Of a stretch of DNA of 35,192 bases, positions 23,217 through 30,227 are shown piece by piece. The first letter of the stretch is position 1. Every line of letters starts with the position of its first letter. Made by a program: the position numbers and the translations under genes. The notes under the pieces are model-generated. The model did no database searches and was not told the DNA's origin. It worked only from the letters and a program-made list of their open reading frames with translations. The DNA is from Oscillospiraceae bacterium UBA4632 (GTDB lineage Bacteria; Bacillota; Clostridia; Oscillospirales; Oscillospiraceae): the NCBI GenBank assembly GCA_002405995.1, contig DHMW01000052.1, forward strand, positions 1 through 35,192. The letters are read 5' to 3'.

Positions 23217-25159
23217 AGGTGATCCTGGCAAAGACCGCGGGCTTCTGCTACGGCGTGGAGCGTGCGGTCCGGCTCGCGCAGCAGACCGCGCAGGAGCGCG
23301 GCGGCGCGATGCTCGGCAGCATCGTGCACAATGAGAGCGTCGTGTGCGACCTCGCCCGGCGCGGGATGCGCCTGATCCATGCGCCCGAGGAGGCGCGCCC
23401 GGGCGAAACGGTGCTCATCCGCGCCCACGGCGAGCCGAAAGAGACGCTCGATGCGCTGCAAGAGCGCGGGGCGGAGGTCGTGAGCGCCGTGTGCCCGCAC
23501 GTTGAGCGCATCAAAAAACTCGCGCAGGAGGCAGAGCGGGAGGGACGGCAGGTCGTGATCATCGGCGAGCGCGCGCACCCGGAGGTGCGGGGCATTGCCG
23601 GCTGGTGCAGCGGCGCGCTGGTGTTTGAAAGCGCGCAGGAAGTGCGCGAGCATCTTGAAAAACACCCTGAATTTGCCAATTTACCCAGTATCGCGCTTGC
23701 GCAGACGACCTGTATTCGTGCGCTTTGGGAAAGTTGCGTGAAAATTCTAAAAAAAGAGTGTACAAATCTGAAAATCAATGATACAATATGCGATGCTACG
23801 CAGAAGCGTCAGGCTGAGGCGGCAGAGCTTGCCGCCAAGGTCAACGCGATGGTGGTCGTGGGCGACCGCAGAAGCGCCAACACAAGGCATTTGACCGAGA
23901 TTTGCAGGGAGAACTGCGGCAAGGTCATCCAGATCGAATCCGCAGACGAGCTCCCACCGGAGTTCTTCTCCGGCTGCCGTACGGCGGGACTGACGGCGGG
24001 CGCGTCCACTCCTGCGAGTATCATTATGGAGGTATTAACAACAATGACGGAAGAAATCATCAACAACACCCCTGAAACCAGCGAATCCTTTGAAGAAATG
24101 CTTGAAAAATCTTTCAAGACTCTAAATACAGGAGATAAGGTGACCGGTATCGTCACTGCCATCGGCACGACCGAGGTGCAGGTCGATGTCGGCTGCAAGC
24201 AGGCGGGCTACATCCCCGTTTCCGAGCTGAGCAGCGACCCCGATGTCAAGCCTGAGGACGTTGTCAAGGTCGGCGACGAGATCGAGGCCTATGTCGTCCG
24301 CGTCAACGACGTGGAGGGCTATGCCACCCTCTCCAAGAAGCGTCTCGACGCCGTCAAGCTGTGGGAGGACATCGAAAACGCCGTGGAGAACAAGACCGTT
24401 CTCGAAGGCACCGTGACCGAAGTGAACAAGGGCGGCATCGTTGTTTCTGTCAAGGGCGTGCGCGTGTTCGTTCCCGCCTCCCAGAGCGGCCTGCCCAAGG
24501 ATTCCGACCTTGGCCAGATGGTCAAGCAGAAGGTCAAGCTCCGCGTGACGGAGGTCAACCGTGCCCGCCGCCGCGTCGTCGGCTCCATCAAGTCCGTCCT
24601 GAATGAGGAGCGCCAGGCTGCCCAGGCTGCCATCTGGGAGGGCATCGAGGTCGGCAAGCACTACGACGGCGTCGTCAAGTCCATGACCTCCTACGGCGTT
24701 TTTGTCGATATCGGCGGCGTGGACGGCATGGTCCACATCTCCGAGCTGAGCTGGAGCCGCATCAAGAACCCCGCCGAGGTCGTCTCCATCGGCGATCATC
24801 TCGATGTGTACGTCATCTCCTTCGACCCCGAGAAGCACAAGATCTCCCTCGGCGTCAAGGATCGCACCCAGAACCCCTGGGATGTGTTCATGAACACTTA
24901 CAAGGTCGGCGACGTTGCCAACGTCCGCATCGTCAAGCTGATGACCTTTGGCGCCTTTGCTGAGGTCGTTCCCGGCGTGGACGGCCTGATCCACATCTCC
25001 CAGATCGCTGACCGCCGCATCGACAAGCCCTCCGACGTTCTGTCCGAAGGTCAGATGGTCGATGCGAAGATCACCGCCATCGACGAGGAAAAGAAGAAGA
25101 TCTCCCTCAGCATCCGCGCGCTGCTGGGCGGCGAGGAAGAGGCTCCTGTCGAGGAGTAA
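23213..25159 (+). CDS. ispH: fused IspH (HMBPP reductase) and ribosomal protein S1
   Basis: A 648-residue fusion known from many Clostridia. Residues 1-277 are IspH, the [4Fe-4S] enzyme that makes isopentenyl and dimethylallyl diphosphate in the MEP pathway; the three cluster cysteines are Cys12 (GFCYGV), Cys94 (AVCPHV) and Cys193 (TICDATQKRQ). Residues from about 305 hold four S1 RNA-binding domains (about 305-375, 392-462, 477-550 and 562-637), ending in the acidic tail EEEAPVEE. Translation begins at a GTG (23213) overlapping the plsC stop. The join contains a Shine-Dalgarno sequence and ATG (24044) that could give a separate 371-residue S1 protein; an AT-rich promoter-like patch lies inside ispH. 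A strong terminator follows. Confidence 0.96.
   Translation: MKVILAKTAGFCYGVERAVRLAQQTAQERGGAMLGSIVHNESVVCDLARRGMRLIHAPEEARPGETVLIRAHGEPKETLDALQERGAEVVSAVCPHVERIKKLAQEAEREGRQVVIIGERAHPEVRGIAGWCSGALVFESAQEVREHLEKHPEFANLPSIALAQTTCIRALWESCVKILKKECTNLKINDTICDATQKRQAEAAELAAKVNAMVVVGDRRSANTRHLTEICRENCGKVIQIESADELPPEFFSGCRTAGLTAGASTPASIIMEVLTTMTEEIINNTPETSESFEEMLEKSFKTLNTGDKVTGIVTAIGTTEVQVDVGCKQAGYIPVSELSSDPDVKPEDVVKVGDEIEAYVVRVNDVEGYATLSKKRLDAVKLWEDIENAVENKTVLEGTVTEVNKGGIVVSVKGVRVFVPASQSGLPKDSDLGQMVKQKVKLRVTEVNRARRRVVGSIKSVLNEERQAAQAAIWEGIEVGKHYDGVVKSMTSYGVFVDIGGVDGMVHISELSWSRIKNPAEVVSIGDHLDVYVISFDPEKHKISLGVKDRTQNPWDVFMNTYKVGDVANVRIVKLMTFGAFAEVVPGVDGLIHISQIADRRIDKPSDVLSEGQMVDAKITAIDEEKKKISLSIRALLGGEEEAPVEE
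23759..23787 (+). promoter_or_regulatory. possible internal promoter within ispH
   Basis: TGTACA (23759-23764), 17 bases, TACAAT (23782-23787), inside a strikingly AT-rich patch (about 23729-23791) of an otherwise GC-rich gene. It would give a transcript for the S1 part alone. The encoded residues are still normal for IspH, so the patch may reflect codon choice. Confidence 0.4.
24028..24046 (+). promoter_or_regulatory. internal ribosome-binding site and start for free S1 protein
   Basis: GGAGGT (24028-24033), a 10-base A/T-rich spacer, then ATG (24044-24046) in frame with the fusion. The sequence that follows (MTEEIINNTPETSESFEEML) is like the N-terminus of a stand-alone S1 protein. Internal initiation is inferred. 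Confidence 0.55.
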
Positions 25160-25172
25160 TTTCCCCGAATTG

Positions 25173-25205
25173 AAAAGAGACAGGCTCCGGCCTGTCTCTT
25201 TTTTG
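25173..25205 (+). terminator. intrinsic terminator after ispH-rpsA
   Basis: A 10-bp stem (25176-25185 with 25190-25199), loop TCCG, then a run of T (25199-25204). A-rich bases before the stem pair with the T-run. Confidence 0.92.
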
Positions 25206-25237
25206 CGCGCTTTTTACTTCCCGCCGCAAGAAAGCCT

Positions 25238-25265
25238 TTGCAAATGACGCGCAGTATGCTATAAT
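25238..25265 (+). promoter_or_regulatory. extended -10 promoter of the CoA-transferase gene
   Basis: TTGCAA (25238-25243), 16 bases, TATAAT (25260-25265) preceded by TG (TGcTATAAT), so an extended -10. It lies between a terminator and the gene; the 5' leader is about 40 bases and ends in AGGAGGA. Confidence 0.8.
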
Positions 25266-25314
25266 TGTTAAAGTTTCGACACAAAAACCATTGACATACA
25301 GGAGGAACTGATCC

Positions 25315-26655
25315 ATGGACTATGCAGCGCTCTACCAGAAGAAGCTGGCCTCAGCCGCCGAGGCCGTCAAGGCCGTCAAGAGCGGCGACTGGGTCGATTA
25401 CGGCTGGTGCACCAATCATCCCTATACGCTCGACAAGGCGCTCGCCGCGCGCGCGGGCGAGCTCAGGGACGTCAAGGTCCGCGGCGGTGTGACGATGTGG
25501 ATGCCCGAGATCTGCAAGGCAGAGGATGCCGGCGAGCACTTCACCTGGCATTCCTGGCACTGCAGCGGCATCGACCGCAAGATCATCTCGAAGGGCATGG
25601 GCTACTTCATCCCCATGCGCTACAGCGAGCTGCCGCGTTTCTACCGCGACGGCAACGCCACGGTTGATGTTGCCATGATCCAGGTCACGCCGATGGACAA
25701 GCACGGTAATTTCAGCTACGCACTTGCATCCTCCCATCTTGCCGATATGCTCGATTCCGCAAGAACCGTCATCGTCGAGGTCAACGAAAATCTCCCCTGG
25801 GTCTACGGCCTCACCGGCTGCGAGATCAACATTCAGGATGTTGACATGGTCGTTGAGGGCGAGAATCCTCCCGTGGCGCAGCTCGGTGCGGGCGGCGCGC
25901 CCACCGAGGTCGATACCGCGGTCGCAAACCTTGTCGTGCCCGAGATCCCGAACGGCGCGTGCCTCCAGCTCGGTATCGGCGGCATGCCCAACACCATCGG
26001 CTCGATGATCGCCCAGTCCGACCTCAGGGATCTCTCCGTTCACACCGAGATGTATGTTGACGGCTTCGTCGATATGGCGCTTGCCGGCAAGATCACCGGC
26101 AAGCACAAGCAGCTCGACAAGGGCCGCCAGGTATTTGCCTTTGCCGCCGGTACGCAGAAGCTCTATGACTACATGGACCGCAATCCCGAGGTCATGGGCG
26201 CGCCGGTCGATTACACGAACGACGTGCATGTCATCTCCCAGATCGATAACTTTATCTCCATCAACAACGCCATCGACTGCGACCTCTTCGGCCAGGTGAA
26301 CGCCGAGTCCGCGGGCATCAAGCACATCTCCGGCACGGGCGGCCAGCTCGACTTTGCGATGGGCGCGTATCTCTCCAGGGGCGGCAAGAGCTTCATCTGC
26401 ATGTCCTCCACCGTCACGGGCAAGGACGGTACGGTCAAAAGCCGCATCGTCCCCACGCTGACGCCCGGCTCCATCTGCACCGACCCGCGCTCCTGCACGC
26501 ACTACATCGTCACCGAGTACGGCATGGTCAACCTCAAGGGGCTTTCCACCTGGCAGCGTGCCGAAGCGCTCATTTCCGTGGCGCATCCCGACTTCCGCGA
26601 GCAGCTGATCGCCGAGGCGGAAAAGATGCACATCTGGCGCCGCAGCAACAAGTAA
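25315..26655 (+). CDS. but: butyryl-CoA:acetate CoA-transferase (But-type)
   Basis: Moves CoA from butyryl-CoA to acetate, releasing butyrate, the last step of butyrate formation in many gut Clostridia. The 446-residue protein resembles the Roseburia and Faecalibacterium enzymes as I recall them: SGDWVDYGWCT near the start, IPNGACLQLGIGGMPNTIGSMIAQSDL (about 219-245), HTEMYVDGFVD with the likely catalytic Glu245, VDYTNDVHVISQIDNFISINNA, and the end STWQRAEALISVAHPDFREQLI...MHIWRRSN. The nearest alternative is 4-hydroxybutyrate CoA-transferase, which is closely similar; exact specificity cannot be settled by eye. The gene stands alone between its own extended -10 promoter and a strong hairpin, as expected for a highly expressed fermentation enzyme. 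Confidence 0.88.
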   Translation: MDYAALYQKKLASAAEAVKAVKSGDWVDYGWCTNHPYTLDKALAARAGELRDVKVRGGVTMWMPEICKAEDAGEHFTWHSWHCSGIDRKIISKGMGYFIPMRYSELPRFYRDGNATVDVAMIQVTPMDKHGNFSYALASSHLADMLDSARTVIVEVNENLPWVYGLTGCEINIQDVDMVVEGENPPVAQLGAGGAPTEVDTAVANLVVPEIPNGACLQLGIGGMPNTIGSMIAQSDLRDLSVHTEMYVDGFVDMALAGKITGKHKQLDKGRQVFAFAAGTQKLYDYMDRNPEVMGAPVDYTNDVHVISQIDNFISINNAIDCDLFGQVNAESAGIKHISGTGGQLDFAMGAYLSRGGKSFICMSSTVTGKDGTVKSRIVPTLTPGSICTDPRSCTHYIVTEYGMVNLKGLSTWQRAEALISVAHPDFREQLIAEAEKMHIWRRSNK

Positions 26656-26670
26656 ATCCACTGTCCGGCA

Positions 26671-26704
26671 GCAGGGGCTTTCCGCAGGGAAAGCCCCTGC
26701 TTTA
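26671..26704 (+). terminator. intrinsic terminator after the CoA-transferase gene
   Basis: A perfect 13-bp stem (26671-26683 with 26688-26700), loop GCAG, followed by TTTA. The hairpin is very strong although the T-run is short. Confidence 0.85.
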
Positions 26705-26757
26705 CCGTTGAGTGGGCGTCATTTTTGTGCAGTCACGGATGTTTTATGAAAAAACAC

Positions 26758-26786
26758 TTGAAAATTCCAGAAGCGCACGTTATACT
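26758..26786 (+). promoter_or_regulatory. sigma-A promoter of carD
   Basis: TTGAAA (26758-26763), 17 bases, TATACT (26781-26786). Transcription should start near 26793, giving a leader of about 105 bases before carD. Confidence 0.78.
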
Positions 26787-26789
26787 ATT

Positions 26790-26811
26790 TATGGGGGAAT
26801 ATTCTCCCATA
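26790..26811 (+). repeat. 22-bp palindrome at the carD transcription start
   Basis: Arms TATGGGGGAA (26790-26799) and TTCTCCCATA (26802-26811) pair along their length with a single G-T mismatch and two central bases. It begins 3 bases after the -10 element and covers the expected start point: the position of an operator, or a 5' hairpin in the RNA. I do not recognise the motif. Confidence 0.6.
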
Positions 26812-26898
26812 GGATGTGTGTGTTTTTTCATTTTCCGGGCGGAAAACAGTACGGGCGAATGACGTTTTGCATTCTGCCAGAAGGGGGGTGGGCATAGA

Positions 26899-27387
26899 AT
26901 GTTTCAAATCGGAGATAAGGTCGTGCACCCGATGCACGGTGCGGGCGTGATCGACAGCGTCGTGAGCGAAAAGATCGGCGGAAGGCTGACAGAGTTTTAC
27001 GTGTTTAAGATGCCCATTTCCGGTCTGACGCTCAAGATCCCGACAGAGAACGCTGCGATGATCGGCGTGCGCGCCATCAAAAGCAGCGACGAGATCGAGA
27101 CGGTCATGGCGCGCATCCCAGAGCTCGGCGTCGATATGACTGCCAACTGGAACCATCGCTACCGCGAGAATATGGACCGGCTCAAAAGCGGCGATCTGAA
27201 CGAGGTCAGCGCTGTGATCAAGGCGCTGATGCACCGCGACAGTGTGCGCGGCCTTTCCAATGGCGAACGCAAGATGCTCCACATCGCCAAGCAGATCCTC
27301 GTGTCCGAGATCGTGCTGGCGGAGGATGTGGAATATCCGGCGGCGGAGGGGCGTGTGAACGCCGCGATGCTGGCAAAGGAGAGCTGA
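26899..27387 (+). CDS. CarD family transcriptional regulator
   Basis: A 162-residue CarD/CdnL-type protein that binds RNA polymerase beta subunit and stabilises open promoter complexes. The N-terminal Tudor-like domain (about 1-55) begins MFQIGDKVVHPMHGAGVIDSV, and the helical C-terminal domain contains LNEVSAVIKALMHRDSVRGLSNGERKMLHIAKQILVSEI (about 111-149), as usual. It is preceded by GAAGGGGGGTGGG and has its own promoter with a palindrome at the start site. It is followed 3 bases later by ispD, an arrangement common in Firmicutes. Confidence 0.95.
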   Translation: MFQIGDKVVHPMHGAGVIDSVVSEKIGGRLTEFYVFKMPISGLTLKIPTENAAMIGVRAIKSSDEIETVMARIPELGVDMTANWNHRYRENMDRLKSGDLNEVSAVIKALMHRDSVRGLSNGERKMLHIAKQILVSEIVLAEDVEYPAAEGRVNAAMLAKES

Positions 27388-27390
27388 AAA

Positions 27391-28122
27391 ATGAGCCTGC
27401 TTCAAAAGATCTTCCGCAAGCGGCGGCAGCGGCTGCGCCCCTGCTGCACGGCGGTCATCGCCGCCGCAGGCAGCTCTGCGCGTTACGGCGGGGAGAATAA
27501 GCTGCTTGCGCCGCTGGACGGGATCCCCGTGCTGGCGCGCACGCTGCTGGCAGTCGATCGCGCGGAGAGCATCGACGAGATCGTGATCGCCGCACAGGAG
27601 GGCGAGCTGCTGCGCTATGCGGAGCTTTGCAAGACCTACGGCATCACAAAGCCTGTCAAGGTCGTCCCCGGCGGGGCAACGCGGACGGAGTCTGTGCTGC
27701 GCGCCGCGCTCGAGGCGTCGCCGGAGGCGGCGCTGCTCGCCGTGCAGGACGGCGCGCGTCCGCTCGTGACGAGCGAGCTGATCGACCGCGTGGTCGAGAC
27801 TGCGCGCACGAGCTTTGCCGCCGCGCCCGCCGTGCCCGTGACCGACACGATCAAGGTCGCGCGGGACGGTATCGTCGAGAGCACACCGGAGCGCAGCACG
27901 CTCTTCGCCGTGCAGACGCCGCAGGCCTTTGACGCCGGACTTCTGAAGGCGGCGCTTCAGTCGGCGCTGGCAGCAGGCGCTGCCGTAACGGACGATTGCG
28001 CCGCTGTGGAGCGCTTTGGCAAGGAGATTCGCCTGACAGAGGGCGATCCTGAAAACATCAAGATCACCACGCCGCTCGATCTGATTGTGGCTGAGGCGAT
28101 CTTACAGCGCAGAGGGGAATAA
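27391..28122 (+). CDS. ispD: 2-C-methyl-D-erythritol 4-phosphate cytidylyltransferase (IspD)
   Basis: MEP-pathway enzyme joining CTP with methylerythritol phosphate. The 243-residue protein has an N-terminal extension (residues 1-17, basic, MSLLQKIFRKRRQRLRP) before the cytidylyltransferase core AVIAAAGSSARYGGENKLL (about 21-39), QDGARPLVTSELI (about 123-135), PVTDTIK and FAVQTPQAFDAGLL. The basic nucleotide-binding loop carries ENK instead of the more usual PKQ. Coupled to carD by a 3-base gap; its stop codon lies inside the following terminator hairpin. Confidence 0.95.
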   Translation: MSLLQKIFRKRRQRLRPCCTAVIAAAGSSARYGGENKLLAPLDGIPVLARTLLAVDRAESIDEIVIAAQEGELLRYAELCKTYGITKPVKVVPGGATRTESVLRAALEASPEAALLAVQDGARPLVTSELIDRVVETARTSFAAAPAVPVTDTIKVARDGIVESTPERSTLFAVQTPQAFDAGLLKAALQSALAAGAAVTDDCAAVERFGKEIRLTEGDPENIKITTPLDLIVAEAILQRRGE

Positions 28123-28145
28123 GGCATTTCCCTCTGCCTTTTTAT
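28109..28145 (+). terminator. intrinsic terminator overlapping the end of ispD
   Basis: An 11-bp stem (28109-28119 with 28127-28137, one G-U), loop of seven bases, then CCTTTTTAT. It includes the ispD stop codon. Only 25 bases separate it from the ispF start, and no promoter for ispF was seen, so it may only partly terminate. Confidence 0.75.
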
Positions 28146-28161
28146 GGAGAGGGCGGGACCA

Positions 28162-28650
28162 ATGACAAATTTACGCATCGGGCACGGCTATGACGTGCAC
28201 CGGCTGGCGGAGAGACGCGCGCTGATTCTCGGCGGCGTCGATATCCCACATGAAAAGGGGCTGCTCGGGCATTCCGACGCGGATGTGCTGACCCACGCCG
28301 TGATGGACGCGCTGCTTGGCGCGGCGGCGTTGGGTGATATCGGGCAGCTGTTTCCGGACTCTGCGGCGGAGTTTTCCGGCATCTCGAGCATTGAGCTGCT
28401 GCGCCGCGTGCGCGCGCAGCTCGATGAGAGCGGCTTTACCGTCGTCAACCTTGACGCAACGGTGCTGGCGCAGGCGCCGAAGCTCGCGCCCTACCGCGCG
28501 CAAATGCGTGCAAACCTTGCCGCCGCGCTCTGCATCGCACCGGAGCGCGTGAGCGTGAAGGCGACGACGGAGGAGGGGCTTGGATTTACCGGCAGCGGCG
28601 AGGGCATCGCCGCGCACGCCGTAGCGCTGCTGGAAAAAGCGGAAAACTGA
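28162..28650 (+). CDS. ispF: 2-C-methyl-D-erythritol 2,4-cyclodiphosphate synthase (IspF)
   Basis: MEP-pathway enzyme. The 162-residue protein has the metal ligands in GYDVHRL (Asp11, His13), LGHSDADVLTHAVMDALLGAAALGDIGQLFPD (about 36-67) and the end VSVKATTEEGLGFTGSGEGIAAHAVALL. I chose the ATG at 28162 because GGAGAGGG lies about 9 bases upstream and the family starts with MTxLRIGxGYDVH; the upstream in-frame ATG at 28144 has no ribosome-binding site and adds MERAGP. Confidence 0.96.
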   Translation: MTNLRIGHGYDVHRLAERRALILGGVDIPHEKGLLGHSDADVLTHAVMDALLGAAALGDIGQLFPDSAAEFSGISSIELLRRVRAQLDESGFTVVNLDATVLAQAPKLAPYRAQMRANLAAALCIAPERVSVKATTEEGLGFTGSGEGIAAHAVALLEKAEN

Positions 28651-28662
28651 AACGGACGGACA

Positions 28663-28693
28663 GGGCAGGGCGCTCCACACGGGCGTCCTGCCC
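28663..28693 (+). terminator. hairpin after ispF, possible terminator
   Basis: GGGCAGG (28663-28669) pairs with CCTGCCC (28687-28693) and six further pairs inside (with two G-U), loop CACAC. The tail TTCTGCC has few T, so termination may be weak. Confidence 0.5.
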
Positions 28694-28752
28694 TTCTGCC
28701 GCCCGGCACACCGTCTCGCTGCGCGCATATTATGCGGTGAGGGGGGATCAGT

Positions 28753-29004
28753 ATGGATCATTATCTGTTTGTTGCGCGCTCGATCACGCACGCCCAGCAT
28801 ATGGCGCGGGCGATGGACGATGCGGGCGTTTCCGCAAAGATTCGCCGCGCAGGCCCCGGGATCAGCGATCGCGGCTGCGGTTATACGCTGGAGCTTTCGC
28901 CGCGCAGCTTTGCGCGGGCGCGGGAAGCCTGCTACACGTCCGGCGCGCTGCCGGTGCGGGTACTGCGCATCTCCGGCGGGATAAAGGAAGAGGTCGCGCT
29001 ATGA
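28753..29004 (+). CDS. DUF3343 protein (putative Se/S carrier-like)
   Basis: An 83-residue protein that matches DUF3343, a family annotated as putative selenium or sulfur carriers. It begins MDHYLFVARSITHAQHMARAMDDAGVSAKIRRAG and contains the expected single Cys in RGCGYTLEL (residue 42). Start at 28753 behind GAGGGGGGATC. Its TGA overlaps the ATG of the cysteine desulfurase-like gene, so the two are co-translated. A carrier role is known only by prediction for the family; the tight link to a desulfurase supports it. Confidence 0.85.
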   Translation: MDHYLFVARSITHAQHMARAMDDAGVSAKIRRAGPGISDRGCGYTLELSPRSFARAREACYTSGALPVRVLRISGGIKEEVAL

Positions 29005-30125
29005 TCTATCTCGACAGCGCCGCCACGGCCTTCCAGAAGCCCGCCTCCGTGCACCGCGCGGCCGCGCAGGCGATGCGCACGATGAGCTCGCCCGGGCGGG
29101 GCGGCTATGCGTCCGCGCGCGCTGCCGAGGAAACGCTTTTCCGCTGCCGCAGCGCGGCGGCGGAATTGTTTTCCGTGTCGTCAGGCGAGCAAGTTGTGTT
29201 CACGATGAACGCCACACACGCGCTGAACATCGCCATCCGCTCCCTGGTGCGCCCCGGAGTGCGCGTGGCGGTCTCAGGCTACGAGCACAATGCGGTCACG
29301 CGCACGCTGCATCTGCTGGATGCCGAGGTCATCGTTGCCGCCGCACCGCTGTTCCGCCCGCACGAGACGGCGGATGCCTTTGCCCGCGCGCTCACCGCCG
29401 GCGCGGAGGCCGTCATCTGCACGCACACGTCAAACGTATTCGGAGATATCCTGCCCATCGCGGAGATCGCGCGGCTCTGCCGCACGGCGGATGTGCCGCT
29501 GATCGTGGATGCGTCGCAGTCAGCAGGCGTGCTGCCGCTCGATTTTTCCGCCCTCGGCGCGGCTTTTGCCGCCATGCCGGGGCACAAGGGACTGTATGGT
29601 CCGCAGGGCACGGGACTGCTGCTGTGTGCGCATGGGGCGCTGCCGCTCATCGCGGGCGGCACGGGCAGCGAATCGCTGCGCCAGGAGATGCCGGACTTTT
29701 TGCCTGACCGGCTGGAGGCAGGGACGCACAACGTTCCCGGCATTGCAGGGCTGGAGGCAGGGATCGCCTTTGTGCGTGCGCAGCGTCCCGAGCGCATCCT
29801 GCACCACGAGCAGATGCTCGTGCGCCGCGCCGCCGACGGGCTGGAAGCGCTGCCGCGCGTGCGCGTGTTCCGCGCGCCGGATGCAGCGCAGCAGGCAGGC
29901 GTGCTGTCGTTCACGGTGGATGGCATGGCAAGCGAGACGGTCGCCGGCGAGATGGCGCAGCGCGGGATCGCTCTGCGCGCCGGGCTGCATTGCGCGCCGT
30001 TTGCCCACCGCACGGCGGGCACGCTGCCGGACGGCACCGTGCGCCTGAGCGTTTCCGCCTTCAACCGCGCCGGTGAGATCGACGCCGCGCTCGACGCGCT
30101 GCGAGAGGTCGTGCGCGGGAAATAA
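29001..30125 (+). CDS. aminotransferase class V, cysteine desulfurase family
   Basis: A PLP enzyme of the SufS/CsdA-like group, 374 residues. Visible are IYLDSAATAFQKP at the start, the NATHALNIAI block (about 72-81), HTSNVFGDILPI (about 144-155), DASQSAGVLPLDF, the PLP lysine in MPGHKGLYGPQGTG (Lys196), and the likely persulfide-forming cysteine in LHCAPFAHRTAG (Cys331). It resembles the subgroup (TIGR01977 type) often found with DUF3343 and, in some genomes, with selenium-dependent hydroxylase genes. Substrate (cysteine or selenocysteine) and acceptor are not known; the overlapping DUF3343 protein is a candidate acceptor. No isc or suf scaffold gene is nearby. Confidence 0.92.
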   Translation: MIYLDSAATAFQKPASVHRAAAQAMRTMSSPGRGGYASARAAEETLFRCRSAAAELFSVSSGEQVVFTMNATHALNIAIRSLVRPGVRVAVSGYEHNAVTRTLHLLDAEVIVAAAPLFRPHETADAFARALTAGAEAVICTHTSNVFGDILPIAEIARLCRTADVPLIVDASQSAGVLPLDFSALGAAFAAMPGHKGLYGPQGTGLLLCAHGALPLIAGGTGSESLRQEMPDFLPDRLEAGTHNVPGIAGLEAGIAFVRAQRPERILHHEQMLVRRAADGLEALPRVRVFRAPDAAQQAGVLSFTVDGMASETVAGEMAQRGIALRAGLHCAPFAHRTAGTLPDGTVRLSVSAFNRAGEIDAALDALREVVRGK

Positions 30126-30140
30126 AAAAATCCCGCATTT
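30115..30140 (+). terminator. weak hairpin at the end of the desulfurase-like gene
   Basis: GCGGGA (30115-30120) pairs with TCCCGC (30131-30136) across an A-rich ten-base loop, followed by ATTT. A possible weak terminator containing the stop codon. Confidence 0.35.
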
Positions 30141-30164
30141 CACAGAAAATTCATGGCTCGGGCG

Positions 30165-30193
30165 TTGCAATCCGCGGCATTTTATATTAGAAT
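30165..30193 (+). promoter_or_regulatory. sigma-A promoter of cdaA-cdaR
   Basis: TTGCAA (30165-30170), 17 bases, TAGAAT (30188-30193). The leader is short and ends in TAGGAGGGAG before the cdaA ATG. Confidence 0.7.
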
Positions 30194-30227
30194 AAGTACT
30201 AACTATTGCTTAGGAGGGAGCGCGCCC

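Noticed and set aside
25291..25296. TTGACA just before the CoA-transferase start, looking like a -35
   Set aside because: No -10 can follow at a suitable distance before the start codon; the extended -10 promoter upstream explains transcription.
25351..26661. 436-codon minus-strand frame opposite the CoA-transferase
   Set aside because: Antisense shadow of a highly biased, strongly conserved gene.
26712..26897. ORF of 61 codons ending directly before carD
   Set aside because: It runs through the promoter and the palindrome and has no ribosome-binding site; the region is better read as promoter and leader.
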